From: Geobacter sp. DSM 9736
GTDB lineage: Bacteria > Desulfobacterota > Desulfuromonadia > Geobacterales > Geobacteraceae
DNA: 64,000 nucleotides
Direction: 5' to 3'
Assembly (NCBI RefSeq): GCF_900187405.1
Contig: NZ_LT896716.1
Span: 2,790,753 to 2,854,752 of the forward strand
The notes beneath the pieces were generated by a model. The model made no database searches. It had not been told where the DNA came from and saw only the letters and a program-made list of their open reading frames with translations. A program made the position numbers and the translations under genes. Within the stretch, counting starts at the first letter, position 1. The number at the start of each line of letters is the position of its first letter. This document shows, piece after piece, positions 43,672-52,791 of this stretch.

Positions 43672-44076
43672 ATGGAAAAGGGAAAGTCGACAAAAAGGTC
43701 CCTCGAAGAAAGAGTAGTACTTCCGGTGATAGAGGAGGAGCTGCGGGTTGAAAAGCGGCCAGTCGAAACCGGCATCACCCGGATCAGTAAAAAAGTGCGG
43801 CACTTTGAGCAGGAAATAGAAGAACCGCTCGTAAAAGAACAGGTGGATGTTGAACGTGTCGCCATCAACCGGTTCATCGACCAACCCGTAGGAGTGCGGA
43901 CAGAAGGGGAGGTGACGATAATACCGGTGCTGGAAGAGGTTCTTGTAATTGAGAAGAAGCTGCGCTTGAAGGAGGAATTGCATATCAGGCGTCGCAAAGA
44001 GACGATTACTCACAGACAGAAAGAGGTTGTTCGCAAAGAGGAGGCGGTCGTGGAACATACGGACCGGCATCACTGA
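43672..44076 (+). CDS. DUF2382-type stress protein
   Basis: 134 residues, highly charged and almost without hydrophobic core. It has the DUF2382/YsnF pattern of short E-V-V-R-E segments (VVLPVIEEELRVEKRPVETG, VVRKEEAVVEHT). Such proteins accompany general stress regulons in many bacteria. The next gene has the same domain fused to a YflT domain. The ATG follows AAAGGAGCGCAGGCA. Confidence 0.75.
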   Translation: MEKGKSTKRSLEERVVLPVIEEELRVEKRPVETGITRISKKVRHFEQEIEEPLVKEQVDVERVAINRFIDQPVGVRTEGEVTIIPVLEEVLVIEKKLRLKEELHIRRRKETITHRQKEVVRKEEAVVEHTDRHH

Positions 44077-44145
44077 CTCCGGATACACATGGCCGCCCCG
44101 ACTGCCGGCATAAGCCGATAGTGAATAGCCTGGAAAGGGGACTTT

Positions 44146-45225
44146 ATGGCAAAAACAGTCGTCGGTTTGATGGACACTTCGCAGGACGCACAAAAAGTTC
44201 TTCAGGAACTTGTGAGCAGTGGTTTCGAGCGTGAAAAAATCAGCATTATGGCTGAGGAGGGCCCCCGGCAGGGGCTCAAAGGGGCAGAGAAACTCCGGAG
44301 GGTAGAGGGAGCCGATGCCGGTGTCGGAGCTGTCCCCGGGGGGGCCATCGGTGCTCTGACAAGACTGGGAATGCCGGAGCAGGATGCTCATAAGTATGCG
44401 GAAGGGGTACGGCGTGGCGGCCTGTTGATCACCGTCACCACCGATAACGACAGTGCCGACAACGCGGCTTCCATAATGCGCAGAAACGGAGCCATCGACA
44501 TCGACAGGCGAGCCGAAACGTGGCGCAAAGAAGGATGGATCAGATTCGATGAGAAAGCGGCACCGCAGGCGGCCGCCGCCCCACGGGAGCGTGAAGGCGT
44601 TATCCCGGTTACAGAGGAACAGCTCCAGGTCGGGAAACGGCAAGTGGAGACAGGGGAAGTTCGCGTTTACAGCCATGTCACAGAAACACCAGTGGAAGAA
44701 CAGGTGCGCCTTAGAGAGGAACGGGCGAAAGTAGAGCGGCGGCCTGTTGACCGCCCTGCAACGGAGGCGGAGCAAGCCGCATTCAGGGAACAATCATTCG
44801 AGGTCACGGAAACGACCGAAGAGCCGGTTGTCTCGAAGCAGGCTCGTGTCAAAGAAGAAGTAGTCGTAGGCAAGGAAGCTACCGAGCGCGTAGAGCAGGT
44901 TCGGGATACGGTGCGGCGTACAGAGGTGGAGGTGGAGAAGACGGGACAACCCCGTTATGGCCAACAGCCGCAGACTTCCAGGGAGGATTCGGATTTCATC
45001 ACCCACTTCAGCTCCAACTATGCAACAAGAGGGGAACGTTTCGAGACATATAGATCCGCCTACCACTATGCCGAAAGCAGATCCAGTGATCCCAAACTCC
45101 AAGGAAAGGAGTGGCTGCAGGTGGAAGAAGATATCCATCAGGATTGGGAAAGGTCGCACCCGGGGACATGGGCACGGTTCAAGGAAGCCATTCATTATGG
45201 CTGGGACAAGACACGCCGGCACTGA
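44146..45225 (+). CDS. YflT-like plus DUF2382 fusion stress protein
   Basis: 359 residues. Residues 1-125 are a heat-induced stress protein (YflT/GsiB 17M-like) domain: KTVVGLMDTSQDAQKVLQEL and GLLITVTTDNDSADNAASIM. Residues about 140-270 are DUF2382 (VIPVTEEQLQVGKRQVETGE, VVVGKEATERVEQVRDTVRR). The last ~90 residues (DFITHFSSNYATRGERFETY, WARFKEAIHYGWDKTRRH) are found at the end of similar stress proteins. No signal peptide. Confidence 0.8.
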   Translation: MAKTVVGLMDTSQDAQKVLQELVSSGFEREKISIMAEEGPRQGLKGAEKLRRVEGADAGVGAVPGGAIGALTRLGMPEQDAHKYAEGVRRGGLLITVTTDNDSADNAASIMRRNGAIDIDRRAETWRKEGWIRFDEKAAPQAAAAPREREGVIPVTEEQLQVGKRQVETGEVRVYSHVTETPVEEQVRLREERAKVERRPVDRPATEAEQAAFREQSFEVTETTEEPVVSKQARVKEEVVVGKEATERVEQVRDTVRRTEVEVEKTGQPRYGQQPQTSREDSDFITHFSSNYATRGERFETYRSAYHYAESRSSDPKLQGKEWLQVEEDIHQDWERSHPGTWARFKEAIHYGWDKTRRH

Positions 45226-45259
45226 TCTCTGCGACTCCCTGATCACGTCAGGAGGCATC

Positions 45260-45466
45260 ATGCCAAAAATTTATCAAAAGCCAGAGTCCAAGCATGAGCA
45301 AGGCAGAGACCCCCAAGGGCGAAGAACCACGGGCGAATATGACAGACCGGTACGAACGGGCCTTTCACGCGAAGTAATCATAGCAATTGCGGTTATCGTG
45401 GCATTACTCGTCATATTCTTGGTCTATCGTCTCGCACAGGGTGCAATCCTTCCGGTAATACTCTGA
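45260..45466 (+). CDS. Small single-helix membrane protein of the stress cassette
   Basis: 68 residues: a hydrophilic Arg/Lys/Gln-rich half, then one membrane helix (VIIAIAVIVALLVIFLVYRL). CAGGAGG lies 6 bases before the ATG at 45260. It is 34 bases after the YflT/DUF2382 gene in the same direction. No family recognised. A weak hairpin (45491-45519, GAAGCCGG/CCGGCTTC) follows. Confidence 0.65.
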   Translation: MPKIYQKPESKHEQGRDPQGRRTTGEYDRPVRTGLSREVIIAIAVIVALLVIFLVYRLAQGAILPVIL

Positions 45467-45690
45467 CCTGAAGACAGATCTTTCGACAGTGAAGCCGGGG
45501 CGCCAGTCGTTCCGGCTTCTCTTGTACCCGGAATCGAAACAATCAGGAGACGACAACGACTGGAGAGATGGTATTCTATAGGAGAACCTCCAGTCTATGT
45601 CTCAGGGTTGAGAGGGAGAGCAGGAATCACCAATTTCTCCTTGTGACGCACCGGGGGAACCGGAACTGGAATAACTGAAAGGAGGCTCGA

Positions 45691-46104
45691 ATGGATCTCA
45701 CAACGATCACCCAGGGCGATGCACCAATTTCAGGCGGCAGCACGACAGCAATGGATGACCGTCCGCTCAACTACTACCCCGACCAGGCGGTGGACATCGA
45801 TCAGGAGCTTCGACAGGTAAACAGGGAATCCGTTTTGGAGCGTGCTCTGGAGATGATAACCGCGCCCTCCTCAGTGCTGCTGCTGAGTGCAGGAATAGGT
45901 CTAGTACTGAGACGCAGGATCGGACTCGGCTCAGTCCTGCTCGCCGGATTCCTGCTCCGGAACGCTCTCGTGACGAAAAACCCCCCGAGGTCACTGTTGC
46001 GACGGCTCGGGATGCGGGAGAAGGACGAACTTGACGTGGAGCGCTACGCACTGAAGGCCCAGCGGGGGGACTACGGTAAACTGGAAGTTATACCTTTCAG
46101 GTAG
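45691..46104 (+). CDS. Small membrane protein of the stress cassette
   Basis: 137 residues: an acidic N-terminal 65 residues, one or two hydrophobic helices (SSVLLLSAGIGLVL, LGSVLLAGFLLRNAL), then a basic tail ending GKLEVIPFR. GAAAGGAGG precedes the ATG. The arrangement resembles small membrane proteins found with DUF2382 or CsbD-type stress genes. Function unknown. Confidence 0.65.
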   Translation: MDLTTITQGDAPISGGSTTAMDDRPLNYYPDQAVDIDQELRQVNRESVLERALEMITAPSSVLLLSAGIGLVLRRRIGLGSVLLAGFLLRNALVTKNPPRSLLRRLGMREKDELDVERYALKAQRGDYGKLEVIPFR

Positions 46105-46115
46105 CAGACCCACGA

Positions 46116-46506
46116 ATGAAGAAGCCGGAACAGACACCCGCCCCGCTGATTCCGGAGCATGCGACCCTTGAACATCTGAAGTCTGCCGCTGCCGGGTGTC
46201 GTGCATGTGCACTATGGGAGCGGAACGCAAACGGTCTTCGGGGAAGGCTCGCACGTTTCACGGCTGATACTGGTGGGCGAACGTGGTGGAGACGCCGAAG
46301 ACCGTCAGGGATTCCCATTTGTAGGGCCTGCAGGGCGCATTCTGGACGAAGGGGCTGGCCCGTGTGCAGGCACCGAACGACCGGATGCTTATGTCACTAA
46401 TGTAGTGAAGCGCACGTGCCCCCACGACTCGCCACGATACATCCCTCTGCAATTCTGCGGGCACAAACGGAACAGGATCGCCGTAGAGCAATGGGGGGCT
46501 TCGTGA
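46116..46506 (+). pseudogene. Broken uracil-DNA glycosylase (family 4/5 or UdgX-like)
   Basis: Frame one reads LKSAAAGCRACALWERNA, the Fe-S start of a family 4-type glycosylase. From about 46215 another frame continues with TQTVFGEGSHVSRLILVGER, EDRQGFPFVGPAGRILDE and DAYVTNVVKR, then loses similarity before the catalytic end. So one frameshift and a 3' deletion have broken the gene. Intact relatives remove uracil from DNA. Confidence 0.75.
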
Positions 46507-46569
46507 GCGACCTTGCAGCGGCAGCGCTTTAGAGCAAGGATTCGGAAAGCCATTGTTTTAGAGGACTAA

Positions 46570-47343
46570 ATGACAAAAAGTATGACTGGCAAGGTTGCCA
46601 TCGTCACCGGCGGCGCGCAAGGCATCGGGAAAGGTATCGTGAAGCGGCTCCTTCAGGAAGGTATGTCTGCGCTCATCGCCGATATGGACGGGGAAGCCGC
46701 CGAAGAAGCAGCCGCTGAATATGTACGCCTCGGAGAGGTCGCCGGCGCACAGGCCGACGTGGGAAATGAAGCAGATGTGGAGCGTATGGTGCGTGAAGCT
46801 GTCTCGCGTTTCGGGCGGCTCGACCTGCTCGTTAACAACGCCGGCATCGCCAGCCATGACTGGGGGCCTGTGGAAAGACTCGATCTTGTTACCTGGAACC
46901 GCGTCATAACAGTTAACCTGACGGGTGTTTTCCTGTGCAGCAAGTATTCGATTCCGCATCTGAGGAAGACAAAGGGTTCCATCGTCAACATCGCATCCAC
47001 GCGCGCATTACAGTCGGAACCGGATACTGAACCCTATTCGGCCAGCAAGGGTGGCGTAGTCGCACTGACACATGCTCTTGCGATGAGCCTCGGACCTGAA
47101 ATCCGGGTCAACTGCATCAGTCCCGGCTGGATCGACGTCGGCGATTGGAAGAAGGGTGGCCGACGGGATACCGCTATGCTCCGCCCCGAGGACCACGCCC
47201 AGCACCCGGCAGGGCGAGCGGGAAGTCCCGAAGACGTCGCTGAAATGGTACTGTACCTGGCATCGCCGGGAGCCGCCTTCGTCACCGGGCAAAACCTCAT
47301 AATCGACGGCGGGATGACGCGCAGAATGATCTACATCGAGTAA
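46570..47343 (+). CDS. Short-chain dehydrogenase/reductase
   Basis: 257 residues, classical SDR: cofactor site TGGAQGIGKGIVKR, NNAG (LLVNNAGIAS), Ser (VNIASTRALQS), and catalytic YSASKGG. The acidic DMDG after the second strand indicates NAD rather than NADP preference. It is alone in its unit and the substrate is unknown. Confidence 0.92.
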   Translation: MTKSMTGKVAIVTGGAQGIGKGIVKRLLQEGMSALIADMDGEAAEEAAAEYVRLGEVAGAQADVGNEADVERMVREAVSRFGRLDLLVNNAGIASHDWGPVERLDLVTWNRVITVNLTGVFLCSKYSIPHLRKTKGSIVNIASTRALQSEPDTEPYSASKGGVVALTHALAMSLGPEIRVNCISPGWIDVGDWKKGGRRDTAMLRPEDHAQHPAGRAGSPEDVAEMVLYLASPGAAFVTGQNLIIDGGMTRRMIYIE

Positions 47344-47722
47344 ACTTAAACAAGCTGGACCTCCCACCCTCATAGGTCTGGTACGCCGCATCCTCCGCCT
47401 GTCCCACTTGTCGGCACACCCACTTTTCATCCCACTCCCTTTCCAATTACTACAGTATTCCCCCTGCCCGACCACGTCACGTCCCCTCTCCATAAACACT
47501 ACTAACAGTTTTCCGGTATTCTTTCGCACTGTTTCGGCACCGGCTCTTTGCGCCTTGGCGTCATTATTAATGAGCAGTGCTTGCATTCTGTCAAAGGCTG
47601 GTAAAATGGAAGGTGAATTAATAATTCCCGTCCCCGCTGGTAGGAAAAGGGGTTGACTCTACGAAAGGAGGATGCGCCACCTGCAATGCTGCTATTCAAT
47701 GCATAAAGAAAAGGAGAAGACC
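47344..47722. other. Spacer between SDR and multicopper oxidase genes
   Basis: 379 bases, lower in GC, without a gene or terminator I trust. TTGCAT (47580s) and TAAAAT 15 bases later might be a weak promoter of the oxidase. Confidence 0.4.
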
Positions 47723-50002
47723 ATGATACGATCAGCTAAGGGGCTGAAGAAGGCTCTGTCCCTCGGGACGGCCATTTCTGTTTTATCCTTCACAGCGGTG
47801 GGCATCGATGCTGCGCCACTTCCGGGGGGAACCCTCGATCCCCTGAGCATCACCAAGTATGTCACCCCACTCGTTATACCGCCAGTCATGCCAAATGATG
47901 GAACGGGACCCAACAACTACGACATAGCAATCCGCCAATTCACCCAGCAGATTCTTCCGACGGGACTCCCCCCGACTACCGTCTGGAGTTACGGGTCGGC
48001 ACTCGATCCGGCTACGTTCAATTACCCGGCGTTCACCATTGAGACAACTGCGAATAATCCGGTCAATGTACGGTGGATAAACGACCTCAAGGACCCGGTG
48101 ACAGGCAACTTCCTGCCCCACCTCCTGCCGATAGATCAGACACTGCACTGGGCGAATCCCCCCGCCACGGGGTGCATTCACGGCCCGGTCAACTCCACGG
48201 ACTGCACTACAGCGAACCCGGGGCCGTACACCGGACCTGTGCCTCTCATTACGCACGTTCACGGGGCGCACGTGGACCCGCACAGCGACGGCTATCCTGA
48301 GGCGTGGTACCTGCCGGCCGCGACGAACATCCCGGCTGGATATGCGATGAAGGGGAAGCTCTTTGACGACGCAACGGGATCGAACTTGGGGGACACCGGC
48401 TACGCCGATTTCCTTTACCGCAACGACCAGCCTGCCGCGACCCTCTGGTACCATGACCACACTCTCGGCATGACACGAAGCAATGTCTACGCAGGACCGG
48501 CAGGTTTCTGGCTCATCCGCGGCGGCGCGTTCGACGGAGCAACCAACAGCGCGACAGGACTTCCGGCGGTCCTTCCGGGGCCCGCTCCCGTCGCCGGGAA
48601 TACGGTGGCAGCACTCAACACTCCGGGCGATCCGGTTCGAAACGCCGTGCGGGAGATCCCGCTCGCCATTCAGGACCGATCCTTCAACCTGAACGGCTCG
48701 CTCTTCTATCCCGCTTCCCGCGCCTTCTTCGACGGCTACCTCGGCCCCTACGCTCCCGCCTCCGACATTTCCCCCACGTGGAACCCGGAAGCCTTTTTCA
48801 ACACAATGGTCCTCAACGGCAAGACATGGCCTGTTCTCGAAGTCGCCCCGGCCAGGTACCGGCTGCGCCTGCTCAACGGCTGCAACTCCCGTTTCCTCAA
48901 CCTGGCCCTGTTCGAAGTGCTGAAGGACCCCGGCAACGGAAAGAAACAGAAGAACAACGCCAAACTCGGCAGGGAGTTCCCCTTTTTCCAGATCGGTGCG
49001 GAACAGGGATTCCTTCCCAAGGTGGTAATGGTGCAGACAGGATTCGCCACCGAGCTGCCCGGCAATGGGACTATCCCCGCGCTCACCCCCGCGGCTAACC
49101 CGCAGCAGGCGCTCCTCATGGGACTTGCCGAGCGGGCCGACGTCATCGTCGACTTCACCGGCCTTCCTGCCGGCACCCGGATACGCATGATCAACACCGC
49201 ACCGGACGCTCCCTTCGGCGGGTTCCCCGCTCCACCCGCCGATCCATCAACAACTGGGCAGGTGATGGAATTCGTGGTCAATGCGGCTCTTCTAGGCGCC
49301 CCCGGGTCCACCGACCTTACCGCCACAGCTCCCCAGAACCTTGTCCTCAACGCAGAGCCTGTCCTCGGCGCTCCGGAAGCCGTGCGTCAGGTCTCGCTGA
49401 ACGAGGAGATGTCGGGGCAGGTCTGCGTTACTGCTACACCCGCCGGGCGGATCAAGGTAATCGCAGTATCCCCGGCACCGATGAACGACGTGCAGATCGC
49501 AACGTTCTGCGCTGCGACGAACCCACCTTCGGTACCGATGGCTCCCAAGGCGGCAAAACTCGGCACCGTCGACCTTACGAACCCCGTCCTTCCCGTCGGG
49601 ACTCCCCTCGCATGGGACGACATGACGGGAGCCAGCACGCCGAAGATGGTAACCCTGCAGAATGGCGTGCAGGTTATGGTAAACGTTACAGAGAACCCGG
49701 AACTGGGCTCGGTGGAAGAGTGGGAAATCTACAACTTCACGGTCGACGCTCACCCGATCCATCTCCACCTGGTCCGTTTCGAGGTGACGGGGCGGACTCC
49801 TATTCCCGGCGTTGTACCGGCACCAGTTCCAGTAGGCGTCCTGCCTTGGGAAAAGGGCTTCAAGGACACGGTCATCGCCTATCCCGGGGAAATCACCAAA
49901 GTTAAGGCACAGTTCGACATTCCAGGCCTCTATGTCTGGCACTGTCACATTGTCGAACATGAAGACAACGAGATGATGCGTCCGTACATTGTAGGGATGT
50001 AA
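47723..50002 (+). CDS. Exported multicopper oxidase, OmpB-like
   Basis: 759 residues with a signal peptide (ALSLGTAISVLSFTAVGIDA). All four copper-binding motifs are present: THVHGAHVDPHSDG, TLWYHDHTLGM, HPIHLHLVRF and WHCHIVEHEDNEMM, the last with the type 1 Cys and axial Met. In G. sulfurreducens the multicopper oxidases OmpB and OmpC are needed for Fe(III) oxide reduction; the likely role here is extracellular metal oxidation or binding. GGAG precedes the ATG at 47723. Exact orthology unproven. Confidence 0.88.
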   Translation: MIRSAKGLKKALSLGTAISVLSFTAVGIDAAPLPGGTLDPLSITKYVTPLVIPPVMPNDGTGPNNYDIAIRQFTQQILPTGLPPTTVWSYGSALDPATFNYPAFTIETTANNPVNVRWINDLKDPVTGNFLPHLLPIDQTLHWANPPATGCIHGPVNSTDCTTANPGPYTGPVPLITHVHGAHVDPHSDGYPEAWYLPAATNIPAGYAMKGKLFDDATGSNLGDTGYADFLYRNDQPAATLWYHDHTLGMTRSNVYAGPAGFWLIRGGAFDGATNSATGLPAVLPGPAPVAGNTVAALNTPGDPVRNAVREIPLAIQDRSFNLNGSLFYPASRAFFDGYLGPYAPASDISPTWNPEAFFNTMVLNGKTWPVLEVAPARYRLRLLNGCNSRFLNLALFEVLKDPGNGKKQKNNAKLGREFPFFQIGAEQGFLPKVVMVQTGFATELPGNGTIPALTPAANPQQALLMGLAERADVIVDFTGLPAGTRIRMINTAPDAPFGGFPAPPADPSTTGQVMEFVVNAALLGAPGSTDLTATAPQNLVLNAEPVLGAPEAVRQVSLNEEMSGQVCVTATPAGRIKVIAVSPAPMNDVQIATFCAATNPPSVPMAPKAAKLGTVDLTNPVLPVGTPLAWDDMTGASTPKMVTLQNGVQVMVNVTENPELGSVEEWEIYNFTVDAHPIHLHLVRFEVTGRTPIPGVVPAPVPVGVLPWEKGFKDTVIAYPGEITKVKAQFDIPGLYVWHCHIVEHEDNEMMRPYIVGM

Positions 50003-50012
50003 TGTAATGGCA

Positions 50013-50046
50013 GAAAGGGCCGCTCCGGGAGCGGCCCTTTCTTTTT
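50013..50046 (+). terminator. Terminator of the multicopper oxidase gene
   Basis: GAAAGGGCCGCTCC and GGAGCGGCCCTTTC arms, followed by TTTTT. Confidence 0.92.
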
Positions 50047-50181
50047 CTGCTTTCCGAAGAGATGATCTGTATGGAAACGCGGGTTTGATGAGAAGCTGGC
50101 AAGGAAAAGGTGAGGGCAAATTACATTGTCAGGTTATAGAAGATTGAACGTATCGCCGTGAATGCGACTCCCAAAAACGAA

Positions 50182-51051
50182 CTACTCCTGTATTGAGCCG
50201 CTTGACCCCTGCGATATGAACCTGTCTATTATCGTAAAGGTCTCCACCGGCTTTTCCTCCTGCGGGTTGTGCCCGCATTCCTCGATCACCTCCAGCTTCG
50301 CTCCCGGAATAGCATCCTGTAGTCTCTCCCCCTGGGATAGAGGGACGATCCGGTCGTGCCGCCCCCAAAGGAGGAGAACGGGAAGCCGGAGGCTTGCATA
50401 GAGGGGGATGATATCATCGGCATCCGGCGGAATGAGTCTGCGGCACGTCTGAACCAGCGCTCTCTTTGCATCCCGGTCACGGTAGCAGGGGGCATACCGC
50501 GATACGTGCTCACGATCCACGAGCCGCTCATCGTAATAAGCGGCCCGAAGGCCGATCCTTACCCAGGCATCGGGAGCGTAGAGCAGAACGAAAAGGGTCG
50601 CGGCCAGTCGTGACCTGAACACTTCCGCCATGAGGGGCAGACGCTGGATGAAGCCCGGTCCGGCTATGATTATGATGGACCGGAGCAGGTGCTCTTTCAC
50701 CATCCGCCGAGCCTCGATGGCCGCCATGAGAACGACGGCTCCCCCCAGCGAATGCCCGGCCACCGTAGCCGCAGAAGGAAGCTCCCGCTCGATGAATTCG
50801 AGAAGTCTGACGGCGTGCGCCCGGATGGAATAATCGGCCCCTTTGGGCTTCGACGATTCGCCGGAACCGAGAAGATCCACTAGATAAACCGTGTACCTGT
50901 CGGGAGGAAGGAGAGGGACGAGGTCGGTCCATGATTCTGCCCGCGCTGCCAGCCCGTGGACAAGCACAAGCCTGATAGGGCCGCTCCCGCAGGTGCGGTA
51001 GCGGATTATTTCGGTGTCCGACAATTGGAATTCCCGGAGAGGGTAGTTCAT
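50182..51051 (-). CDS. Alpha/beta hydrolase
   Basis: 289 residues: LVLVHGLAARAESW oxyanion region, nucleophile elbow VAGHSLGGAVVLMA, acid in LLWGRHDRIV and His in ECGHNPQEEKP. This is a complete catalytic triad of the esterase/lyase branch. No signal peptide. It lies 45 bases upstream of, and in the same direction as, the end of a PAP2 gene. Substrate unknown. Confidence 0.9.
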   Translation of the reverse strand: MNYPLREFQLSDTEIIRYRTCGSGPIRLVLVHGLAARAESWTDLVPLLPPDRYTVYLVDLLGSGESSKPKGADYSIRAHAVRLLEFIERELPSAATVAGHSLGGAVVLMAAIEARRMVKEHLLRSIIIIAGPGFIQRLPLMAEVFRSRLAATLFVLLYAPDAWVRIGLRAAYYDERLVDREHVSRYAPCYRDRDAKRALVQTCRRLIPPDADDIIPLYASLRLPVLLLWGRHDRIVPLSQGERLQDAIPGAKLEVIEECGHNPQEEKPVETFTIIDRFISQGSSGSIQE

Positions 51052-51096
51052 GCTGAGATTGTACCAGAAAGAAGGAATGCGGAGGAGCAGTACGGG

Positions 51097-51687
51097 TCAG
51101 CGCCCTCGCTTCCCTCTCCCACCGGAAACATTTTCATAAACCATCCAGCATGCGGAGGCAGCGAAAGCGCCTGTGAGCGTGCCTGCAACCACGTCGAGCG
51201 GGTAGTGGGCGCCGACATAGATCCTCGACCAGCAGACGAGGGAGACAAAGGACCATAGCGGAAGCTTCCACTTCCACCCCCGTCGCCACCCTACCGACGT
51301 AGCAAGCAGTGCCGCGAAGGTCGCGTGTCCCGATGGAAGAGCGTTCCTAAGCTTAACCTCTCCCAGGACCCTCACCTGATCTAGGCCGAGCGCAGCCGCG
51401 GGACGCGGCACATGGAAATAATCCTTCAGCCCCGCCTGCAGCAGCATCCCAACGGCAGTCGCAAAGGCGAACAGGAACACATGTGACAGCGGCATCATTT
51501 TCCTGTTCGATAATGCTGCAACGGCAAGTATTCCAAGGTAGAGGTACACCATCCTCGACGATCCCAGCGTGATCAGTGCCTGCATCACCGGGTCGAGGAG
51601 CGGATGGTGGGCATGGTTGATCGCAAGAAACAGCTTTGTGTTCAGTGAACCGGGACCGTAGAGCAGATTGTGAAGAGAGGGGGGCAT
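51097..51687 (-). CDS. PAP2-family membrane phosphatase
   Basis: 196 residues with about five membrane helices. The three PAP2 motifs are KDYFHVPRP, PSGHATF and SRIYVGAHYPLD. It is an integral membrane phosphatase acting on lipid phosphates or undecaprenyl diphosphate, with its active site in the periplasm. GAGGAG precedes the ATG at 51687. Confidence 0.9.
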   Translation of the reverse strand: MPPSLHNLLYGPGSLNTKLFLAINHAHHPLLDPVMQALITLGSSRMVYLYLGILAVAALSNRKMMPLSHVFLFAFATAVGMLLQAGLKDYFHVPRPAAALGLDQVRVLGEVKLRNALPSGHATFAALLATSVGWRRGWKWKLPLWSFVSLVCWSRIYVGAHYPLDVVAGTLTGAFAASACWMVYENVSGGRGKRGR

Positions 51688-51876
51688 TGACTCCTCGTAA
51701 AGTGTGTATTTTTTGGCGAGGTGCTTTCCGGTACCGGTTGACCGGCTCTTGATAAAAGGGGTACGCAGCGAGCGTCGGGAACAGCGGTTCAGCACAAGGG
51801 AGTGGCGGCGGCAATTGTAGAGGAGGGGCCGGCGTTTCGTCAACCGCGTCAGTTCTCTCCCCTCTCTGCCGGATGA

Positions 51877-52791
51877 TCAAATTGCACGCCCACTGCCTGC
51901 TGTAGGGGTTTCACCCTCCCCATCGATCCTTTGAACGGTTCCCCGCTCTCGCCGAGCCTGCCATGCGACCCCCTTCCCCGACTGCTTTTTGATTGTTCCG
52001 CGGATCGATTCGCCTGCGATCTTCCCGGTAAACGAGGCAGTAACCGGTTTTTTTCCGGCTGCATACTGAACATTGAACGAAAGCCTGTCCCCCGAGAGCC
52101 TGACATTTTTCATGGGAAAGCTGACCCCGTTACGGGTGACGGTCCCTTCTGCCTGCTGAAACTTCTGGCGCAGCTGCATCTCGAATTTTTCCTTCCCGTT
52201 CTTCCATTTCCAGCGACCGGAAGCATTGGCAGGCACAACCCAATAGTAGACGGACTGGCTCAGCGTGGAGGAGTCATCGGGCCGCCATTCCCCCATGTCG
52301 AAGGAATGGGAGACGATGCGGGTGCCGGGCCTGAGCTGGCTCAGAAGCAGTGGCCGCATCTTCAGGTTGACCGAATTCAGCAGATACATCGTCACCACCG
52401 TGGCTTCCCTTACATTCGCCTTGAACAGGTCCTGCTGAAGAAACCGCACCTTCTCCGTCACGCCGGCGGCACGGGCATTCTCCTTACTCTCCTTTATTCT
52501 TTCCGGATCGATGTCGATACCCACTCCTCGGGCACCATGCTTTTTTGCAGCGGTAATAACGATCCGGCCGTCACCGCATCCAAGATCGTACACAATATCC
52601 CTCCCCGTAACTTTTGCCATCGAAAGCATCCGTTCAACCACTTCGGTCGGTGTCGGTACGAAGGGAACATCTTTCTTCACCCCCGCTGAAGGAGCTGATG
52701 GAGAGAATATCGATTCTGCTGCCGCGTAACGTGCCGGTACCGAGGCAATGAGGAACGCCAACACATATCCGATATACCTTTTACTGATCAT
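51877..52791 (-). CDS. Exported class I SAM methyltransferase-like protein
   Basis: 304 residues. It has an N-terminal signal peptide (YIGYVLAFLIASVPARYAAA), yet a full Rossmann methyltransferase core: VYDLGCGDGRIVITAAKK, VGIDIDPERIKESKENA, VRFLQQDLF and GTRIVSHSFDMGEW. The C-terminal 110 residues are beta-rich and unassigned. SAM is not normally present in the periplasm, so either the protein is anchored with its domain inside, or it binds something else. Its start overlaps the permease stop as ATGA. Confidence 0.82.
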   Translation of the reverse strand: MISKRYIGYVLAFLIASVPARYAAAESIFSPSAPSAGVKKDVPFVPTPTEVVERMLSMAKVTGRDIVYDLGCGDGRIVITAAKKHGARGVGIDIDPERIKESKENARAAGVTEKVRFLQQDLFKANVREATVVTMYLLNSVNLKMRPLLLSQLRPGTRIVSHSFDMGEWRPDDSSTLSQSVYYWVVPANASGRWKWKNGKEKFEMQLRQKFQQAEGTVTRNGVSFPMKNVRLSGDRLSFNVQYAAGKKPVTASFTGKIAGESIRGTIKKQSGKGVAWQARRERGTVQRIDGEGETPTAGSGRAI

